The notes beneath the pieces are model-generated. The model saw nothing but the letters and a program-made list of their open reading frames with translations, was not told the DNA's origin and did no database searches. Positions 42,010 to 46,441 of a stretch of DNA of 46,441 nt are shown here, in pieces (position 1 is the stretch's first letter; each line of letters starts with the position of its first letter). This DNA comes from Mesorhizobium loti CJ3sym (GTDB lineage: Bacteria; Pseudomonadota; Alphaproteobacteria; Rhizobiales; Rhizobiaceae), in contig NZ_AXAL01000038.1 in NCBI RefSeq assembly GCF_000472785.1, positions 1-46,441 of the forward strand, in the 5' to 3' direction. A program made the position numbers and the translations under genes.

Positions 42010-43407
42010 CTAGAGTTGGGACTCGATCGGAAGATGGCGAAACAGGGCCGCCAGGATTCGGCGGAAAATCCCGGCTTCGGGTTCATTGGTATAGTCGTGG
42101 TGCCTTCCTTCGTCGCATCCATGCCAGTGCAGCACATTGTTTTTCAGCGCGAGGCGATAGCTCGCCTCCGGAGATATCTCTGATTGGAATCGGCTCCGGA
42201 GTTCAGCGACCAGTTTCTCATCTTCGAAAAGCACGCCCATTTCCGCGTTCAAAGACACAGAGCGCGGATCAAAATTGAAGGAGCCGACAAAACCGGTCCT
42301 ATTGTCAACGCTGAAGGCTTTCGTGTGCAGGCTCGCACCCTTGGAACCAAATACCGAGATCTTAGCCTGCCGACCGAAGGGCTGGAGCTCGAAAAGCCTG
42401 ACGCCATTGCGCAGCAATTGCGTGCGGTAGTTTGCATAGGCACCATGCACCGCGGCGACATCCGTGGCTGCCAGGGAATTGGTCAAGACCGCGACATCCA
42501 CCCCGTCGCCTACGAGATTGGATAAGATGGCGGAACCTCTTCTGCCGGGGATGAAATAAGGAGACACAATCTCCACGCACTTGCGCGCCGACTGAATGGT
42601 GGGGAGCAACTCCCGCATCAGCCAACTGCGAGGTCTCCAGCCCCGGACCTTTTCTGGAGGATCGGAAATCACCCGCACGCGTTCTATCCAATGGACGTTG
42701 TTGCTGGCCGCGATGAACTCTGCGATCGACCTTCGATCACCGATCCCGTTCAACAGCGTTGACTCGGTTTCCCTATCGGTTCCTTCAAATAGATTGGCAC
42801 TTGTAGTCGTGGCTGAACCGAGATCACCAATTGGCTTTGCGTCCTGGCAATTCCAGAAGGCCTCGAATATCCGCGCGGTCTGTTTCACTGCGGGACCGAG
42901 CAGCAGCACGTCAAGGTCGCGGAAATTGGTTTCCGCAGCATCGAAATAGGCATCGCCGACGTTGCGGCCGCCAACGATAGCTATGGTCTCGTCGGCGATC
43001 CAAGCCTTGTTGTGCATTCTTCGGGTCAATGCAAAAAGTCGCAGGACAACTTCCACGCTACGCATGACGCCGGGGCCTCTGATGCCACCCGGATTGAACA
43101 ATTTCAACTCGACGTTCGGATGACGGCTTAATGCCAGATAAGCAGGATCGTTCTTGCGCGGATTGACGTCATCGAGGAGCATCCGAACGCGCACGCCCCG
43201 TTGCGCGGCCCGGAAGACTTCCTGCATGAGTAAGCGACCAGTGTGGTCGTCGTGCCAAAGGTAGTACATGAGGTCGAGTGTGCGAACAGCGCTTCTCGCG
43301 GCCAAAACCCGCATGGCGAAGGCATCATAATTGTCGGAGACGAGCAGCAAGCCGCTCTTACCCGCCCTGATTTTGTCGTCCGTCGTTTGCGCGATGGAGA
43401 CGTCCAT
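42010..43407 (-). CDS. Phospholipase D family protein (cardiolipin-synthase-like)
   Basis: This protein of about 465 residues has two HKD motifs: HNKAWIADETIAIVGGRNVGDAYF and HTKAFSVDNRTGFVGSFNFDPRS. It also has LDLMYYLWHDDHTGRLL and VRMLLDDVNPR upstream of the first motif. This layout is that of PLD-family phosphatidyltransferases close to cardiolipin synthase C (ClsC/YmdC). No clear transmembrane helix or signal peptide is visible. ATG 43407 has GAGGG ten bases upstream; GTG 43437 is possible. It could make cardiolipin from phosphatidylglycerol or another phospholipid, or have hydrolase activity. Confidence 0.88.
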   Translation of the reverse strand: MDVSIAQTTDDKIRAGKSGLLLVSDNYDAFAMRVLAARSAVRTLDLMYYLWHDDHTGRLLMQEVFRAAQRGVRVRMLLDDVNPRKNDPAYLALSRHPNVELKLFNPGGIRGPGVMRSVEVVLRLFALTRRMHNKAWIADETIAIVGGRNVGDAYFDAAETNFRDLDVLLLGPAVKQTARIFEAFWNCQDAKPIGDLGSATTTSANLFEGTDRETESTLLNGIGDRRSIAEFIAASNNVHWIERVRVISDPPEKVRGWRPRSWLMRELLPTIQSARKCVEIVSPYFIPGRRGSAILSNLVGDGVDVAVLTNSLAATDVAAVHGAYANYRTQLLRNGVRLFELQPFGRQAKISVFGSKGASLHTKAFSVDNRTGFVGSFNFDPRSVSLNAEMGVLFEDEKLVAELRSRFQSEISPEASYRLALKNNVLHWHGCDEGRHHDYTNEPEAGIFRRILAALFRHLPIESQL

Positions 43408-43621
43408 GTATTGGGTACCCTCGAACTCCAGCGACACCGGCCTTGCTCAACATCAAAGCAAGAACCTTTCAGAGCCAATCTGGTTGCACGAGAAGCTAAA
43501 ACCTATTCAGCTCCCGATTGGTCACCGACTGTCCATAGGCTGCGCATAGGGAGCTGTTACCCGGTAGGCGGCACTCACGCGCGAGTTGGCGCATTGAAAG
43601 CCCGAGGCTACGAGATCGAGC

Positions 43622-43777
43622 CTATACCTCTCCGAACTCAGCTTCGTTCCGTGACGTCGGGCGCCGCTCGTAGTCGACGGGCGGCAAGAGCATGACTTCG
43701 CTCTCCTTGCGCCCGTACTCCCTGCCGATCTGGAACGCCGCGTAAATCGCGCCAAGGCGGATAAGCAATCTGAGCAT
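43622..43777 (-). CDS. 51-residue small protein, unknown
   Basis: This short frame begins MLRLLIRLGAIYAAFQIGRE and has a very good GAAGGAGAG four bases upstream of ATG 43777. Residues 3-17 form a moderately hydrophobic helix, possibly peripheral or a single-pass membrane segment. The rest is charged (EYGRKESEV, DYERRPTSRNEAEFGEV). Small proteins of this look occur in rhizobial genomes but I do not recognise a family. It lies upstream of and on the same strand as the phospholipase D gene, about 215 bases away. Confidence 0.6.
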   Translation of the reverse strand: MLRLLIRLGAIYAAFQIGREYGRKESEVMLLPPVDYERRPTSRNEAEFGEV

Positions 43778-44171
43778 GGCATCTCTCCTTCAATGGAAGG
43801 AACCGACCGGCGGCGAGATGGTTCCAAGCTGGCGACTGTGGGCCATGTTGCGCATGACGGTGCCGAGGCGGTCTGGTGCGCAGCAGCGAATCCATCCTGC
43901 CCCATGCGAATGCCGGCAGGATCCCACGCCATCGCGCTTTCACCGACAGGATGACCGCTCGGCCTCCGCTCAGCGGAGGGCGTCAAGGCCTGCCCCTCCG
44001 GACCCCGCCGTCCTTGTTCGTTGCCGCGTCATGTGACAACTCGGCTTGTCAGTCTTATCGGCGCGAAGCCTTAGCGCATTTCCGGAGGTGATCGAGAAGG
44101 CTTTTCGACGGATAATTTTCGTTTCACGAGCTTGGCCGGATCAGAGATTATGGGCGAGAAGCGAACCGCCG
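43778..44171. other. Intergenic region left of the pseudogene cluster
   Basis: About 390 bases with no gene I can support. Its left part should hold the promoter of the 51-residue protein. The overlapping frames are short and lack domains. Confidence 0.4.
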
Positions 44172-44549
44172 CTACAACAGCTTGTCCAGCGTGATCGGGA
44201 GGTCGCGAACACGATTGCCAGTTGCATTGTAGATCGCATTAGCGATCGCAGCTGCCACGCCGGTAATTCAGATCTCACCGATTCCGTGCGCGCCAAGCGG
44301 CGTATGTGGGTCGGGTTCATCTGTCCAGATGACATCGATCTCGGGAACATCGAGATGAACGGGCACGTGATATTCGGCCAAACTGGGGTTCATCACGCGG
44401 CCCGTCCTCCCATCAAAAAGGGGTCTCCTCGGTTAGCGCCAGACCCAAGCCCATGATCATGCCGCCGCGGAACTGGCTCGCCCCTGTCTTGGGGTTGAGA
44501 ATTCGGCCACAGTCAAAGGAACCAAGCAGGCGCCGCACCCTAACCTCGC
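44172..44549 (-). pseudogene. Xanthine dehydrogenase-type molybdopterin subunit, C-terminal remnant
   Basis: Minus-strand sequence encodes recognisable parts of the large molybdopterin-binding subunit of xanthine dehydrogenase/aldehyde oxidase. They are GEVRV, then SFDCGRILNPKTGASQFRGGMIMGLGLALTEET, then DGRTGRVMNPSLAEYHVPVH, IDVIWTDEPDPHTPLG, ITGVAAAIANAIYNATGNRVRD and LPITLDKLL. The frame is broken at about 44415-44420, apparently by one extra T in a T-run, and by a TGA stop at 44268-44270 where GGA (Gly) is expected. The 5' part is missing: homology ends exactly at the half terminal repeat of a Tn3-type element at 44550. The gene is not functional. Confidence 0.88.
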
Positions 44550-44605
44550 CGAAATCGTACGCTAAGGGCGAACGGATCATGAACTCTAACCTATTGCGGC
44601 TGTGA

Positions 44606-45250
44606 AGCATCCGATCCCTGTGGATTGCCATCTCAGGGCACCAGTTTGCGTACCCGGCGCTGTCGAACCACATCGGGGCGCCGATCAACACCACCCTGAT
44701 CCTCGAACACTGGGATGATCTGCTTCATCTGGCGGCGTCGATCACCACCCGTGCCGTTGTGCCCTCGACGATCTTGAAGAAGCTCTCGGCAACACCGAAG
44801 GAAAGCCAACTGGCCAAGGCTCTTCGGGAACTCGGCCGCATCGAGCGGTCGCTGTTCATGATCGAGTGGTACTCGAGCTCGACATTGCGTCGGCGCTGCC
44901 AAGCCGGTCTCAACAAGGGCGAGGCAGCGCACAAACTCAAACGCGCCGTTTTCTTCCACGAGCGTGGCGAAATCCGCGACCGGTCGCTCGAAAGCCAGGC
45001 ATTCCGCGCATCGGGTCTCAATCTTTTCGTCAGCGCGATAGTCCATTGGAACACTGTCTATCTCGACCGCGCGGTCACACAGCTCAAACGAGCGGGAAGG
45101 AACATTCCAGAACCGCTATTGAAGCACATCTCACCGCTGAGCTGGGAACACATAAACCTGACCGGCATCTACACCTGGAACAGCGAGCAGCATCTCCCGG
45201 AAGGCTTCAGGTCGCTCCGCCTCCCGGCTGGGTTACGGCGTGCCGCATAA
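44606..45250 (+). pseudogene. Tn3-family transposase, C-terminal remnant
   Basis: The open frame from 44606 encodes the end of a Tn3 TnpA. Landmarks are YPALSNHIGAPINT, EHWDDLLHLAASITT, ALRELGRIERSLFMIEWYS, RRRCQAGLNKGEAAHKLKRA, FFHERGEIRDRS, ASGLNLFVSAIVHWNTVYLDRA and LSPLSWEHINLTGIYTWN. About 750 N-terminal residues of a normal TnpA, including most of the catalytic DDE residues, are absent. The stop lies 20 bases before the right terminal repeat, as in intact Tn3 elements. A GTG at 44759 could start a truncated protein, but no function is expected. Confidence 0.88.
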
Positions 45251-45269
45251 CGTTCCTGCTCCGTTCGAC

Positions 45270-45307
45270 CTTAGCGTACGATTTCGAACTGCTCTTGTTC
45301 CGACCCC
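45270..45307 (-). repeat. Tn3-family 38-bp terminal inverted repeat (right)
   Basis: The minus strand reads GGGGTCGGAACAAGAG at its outer end and TCGTACGCTAAG at its inner end, exactly 38 bases. Family knowledge: Tn21/Tn3-type repeats are about 38 bases, begin GGGG and often end CTAAG. The flanking 5-base target duplication cannot be checked because the left end is gone. Confidence 0.85.
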
Positions 45308-45325
45308 CAAGGGGAAGCTTTTGCG

Positions 45326-45535
45326 ATGATCCGCCGGCGTGCCGCCGGCGCCGGCATCGACGCTCATCGGCAACCACACGTTCCGCGCCACCGGCATCAC
45401 CGCCTATTTGAAAAACGGTGGCACCCTTGAGAAGGCCGCCCACATGGCCAACCACGCGTCGACCAGGACCACCCAGCTTATGACCGCCGTTACGACGAGG
45501 TGAGCCTCGACGAGGTCGAGCGGATCCTGATCTAG
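45326..45535 (+). pseudogene. Tyrosine recombinase (integrase) C-terminal remnant, two frameshifts
   Basis: Reading across three frames gives MIRRRAAGAGID, then IGNHTFRATGITAYLKNGGTLEKAAHMANHASTRTTQL, then YDRRYDEVSLDEVERIL and a stop. This is the catalytic end of a phage-type integrase with HxxR (HTFR), the second histidine (NHAS) and the nucleophilic tyrosine (LYDRR). Frameshifts lie near 45365 and near 45477-45481. The N-terminal parts are missing. It starts just 19 bases after the Tn3 right repeat. It is a relic of an island or phage integration event. Confidence 0.87.
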
Positions 45536-45551
45536 TGCGAACCAGCCGCCC

Positions 45552-45590
45552 AAAAAAAAACCCGCTGCCGGGAGGAGCTGGCAGCGGGTT
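45552..45590 (-). terminator. Rho-independent terminator, minus strand
   Basis: An 11-base stem (45559-45569 with 45580-45590) and a 10-base loop are followed on the minus strand by a run of nine T residues (45552-45560 as A on the plus strand, partly within the stem). This is the clearest intrinsic terminator in the window. It probably ends transcription of the zinc-ribbon gene, which stops at 45749. Confidence 0.8.
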
Positions 45591-45748
45591 CGATCTGAAG
45601 CTCGCCACGGGAGGAGGTGTGGCTCGCTTTGTGTCGGCATCGCATCTGGGAGGAGTAGATGGCCGACGCGTCGAACCTTGCCGGTTCCGGGGCATTGTGC
45701 AACGCACAATTTTGCATGGCTGCCCTGCGGCGGCAGGCCGCCGTGGTG

Positions 45749-45964
45749 TTATTTCTTGATGATGTTGCCGTGGTTCAAGTCGAAGGCCTGAGTGTCGCCT
45801 GCCTGCCTGTGGAAATCGTCCTGAAGTTCGCCCCATTCGCCAAGATAGCCGCCGCAGCCGCTGCAATGGATTTGAGTGTGCTCCGTGGCATCGGCGGGGA
45901 TGTCCATACGGATCGTCCCACACGTCTTGCAATCAAGTTTATGGTCGAGCTTCTTGGCGTCCAT
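45749..45964 (-). CDS. Small zinc-ribbon protein, unknown function
   Basis: This 71-residue protein has two CxxC pairs spaced as in a zinc ribbon (CKTCG at 12-16 and CSGCG at 34-38), separated by IRMDIPADATEHTQIH. The tail GYLGEWGELQDDFHRQAGDTQAF is acidic. No DNA-binding domain beyond the ribbon is visible. An AGGAG lies 13 bases before ATG 45964. Likely a small metal-binding accessory protein. A T-run terminator follows about 160 bases downstream. Confidence 0.72.
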   Translation of the reverse strand: MDAKKLDHKLDCKTCGTIRMDIPADATEHTQIHCSGCGGYLGEWGELQDDFHRQAGDTQAFDLNHGNIIKK

Positions 45965-46072
45965 CAGTGGTTAGTACTCCTGCCGGCACACGTTTATCGT
46001 CCAGCACACTCACCGTCTAGCAACCGAGGGCACACCTTCTACTAGAAGCGAAAGCCGGACCGAACCGAGAGC

Positions 46073-46441
46073 CTACATGAAAAGCTGGACAATCATCACC
46101 ACAGCCGCTGCCGCCATCACGGCTGTGGCGATCCAGCCAATGATACGCATGACCAGCGGTACGGTCACCTTGCCCATGACGTCACTCCGCGCCGTCATCA
46201 GCATCATCACCGCCATGACCGGCACGGCAACGATGCCGTTGACCACCGCGCTCCAGTAGAGCGCCTTGAAGGGGTTGATCGGCGTAAAATTGAGGCACAC
46301 GCCAACGATCGTTGCGAGTGCAATCGTTGCATAAAAGGCCTTGGCTGCGAGCGGCTCGCGTTCGAGGCCCACGGGCCACTTGCGCGCCTCCCCGAGCGCG
46401 TAGCCTGCCGAGCCGGCAAGGACCGGGATGGCGAGCAGTCC
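46073..46441 (-). CDS. Nramp-family metal ion transporter, C-terminal part
   Basis: The frame is open to the right edge of the window, so the N-terminal two thirds are missing. The visible residues include LAIPVLAGSAGYALGEARKW, GLEREPLAAKAFYATIALATIVGVCLNF, NPFKALYWSAVVNGIVAVPVM and a last membrane helix, matching the final transmembrane segments of Nramp/MntH-like divalent metal transporters. These carry Mn2+ or Fe2+ by proton symport; the metal-binding DPGN and MPH motifs would be in the missing part. The annotated protein starts outside the window. Confidence 0.9.
   Translation of the reverse strand, partial: GLLAIPVLAGSAGYALGEARKWPVGLEREPLAAKAFYATIALATIVGVCLNFTPINPFKALYWSAVVNGIVAVPVMAVMMLMTARSDVMGKVTVPLVMRIIGWIATAVMAAAAVVMIVQLFM

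Larger units (their letters stand above)
44550..45307. mobile_element. Decayed, internally deleted Tn3-family transposon
   Basis: The right end is a complete 38-base terminal repeat (45270-45307) that reads, from outside in on the minus strand, GGGGTCGG... to ...TACGCTAAG, the usual Tn3-family form. At the left, 44550-44576 is the inverted copy of 45260-45286 with 26 of 27 bases identical. It contains the inner 17 bases of the repeat, but the outer 21 are missing and replaced by xanthine dehydrogenase sequence. Between them only the 3' part of the transposase gene survives. No resolvase or passenger gene is left, so the element cannot move by itself. Confidence 0.86.

Noticed and set aside
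44535..44590. Possibility that the half repeat is only coding sequence of the xanthine dehydrogenase gene
   Set aside because: 26 of 27 bases match the right transposon end in inverted orientation and at the right relative position, and the family motif stops at this boundary, so chance is very unlikely.

Overview
The window looks like part of a chromosome of a Mesorhizobium-like alphaproteobacterium (order Hyphomicrobiales). The grounds are high GC content, rhizobial-type small families (DUF6894, DUF982, PRC-barrel), PrsD/PrsE-like type I secretion, ExoY/ExoF/ExoP-like polysaccharide proteins, and a C-terminal piece of an Nramp transporter at the right edge. This is a family-level reading without database searches.

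Layout. 1-420: 3' end of a dTDP-glucose 4,6-dehydratase. 614-1643: a DUF6894 protein and a Crp/Fnr regulator, convergent. About 2.6-38.2 kb: one large exopolysaccharide (EPS) locus bracketed by two LuxR-type regulators with degenerate receiver domains (2611-3396 and 37424-38236). Inside it are: an ExoY-like initiating sugar transferase; a Wzz/ExoP-type chain-length protein, a separate BY-kinase and an ExeA-like ATPase; glycosyltransferases; a GNAT / AMP-ligase / PLP-decarboxylase / carrier-protein / glycosyltransferase / deacetylase operon; a Wzy-like polymerase; three more glycosyltransferases, two of them divergent paralogues; a PrsDE-like type I exporter next to a beta-helix RTX protein; a six-gene amino-sugar operon whose first genes resemble wlbB-wlbA-wlbC; and the Wzx flippase and Wza/ExoF export protein.

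38.5-40.9 kb: a DUF982 protein, then a compact three-gene operon with a 72-residue candidate exosortase substrate, an exosortase with an intact Cys/Arg/His set, and a secreted protein of unknown function. The ligase, decarboxylase, chain-length protein, kinase and ATPase in the EPS locus belong to families known from exosortase/EPS loci, so the sorting module and the polysaccharide machinery probably work together. This is the best candidate for an undescribed system here.

41.5-46.4 kb: a PRC-barrel protein, a phospholipase-D-family protein, a 51-residue small protein, and then a graveyard. It holds a xanthine-dehydrogenase-type pseudogene truncated by a decayed Tn3-family transposon (one complete 38-bp terminal repeat, one half repeat) and a tyrosine-recombinase remnant with two frameshifts. 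A small zinc-ribbon protein and the Nramp fragment follow.

Working model (inference): sugar nucleotides made by the amino-sugar operon and elsewhere are assembled on undecaprenyl phosphate by the ExoY-like enzyme and the glycosyltransferases, flipped by Wzx, polymerised by Wzy under Wzz/BY-kinase control, and exported through ExoF. The RTX beta-helix protein exported by PrsDE may trim or bind the polymer. The ligase/carrier/decarboxylase set may supply an amino-acyl decoration, and the exosortase may anchor or release a tiny protein at the cell surface.
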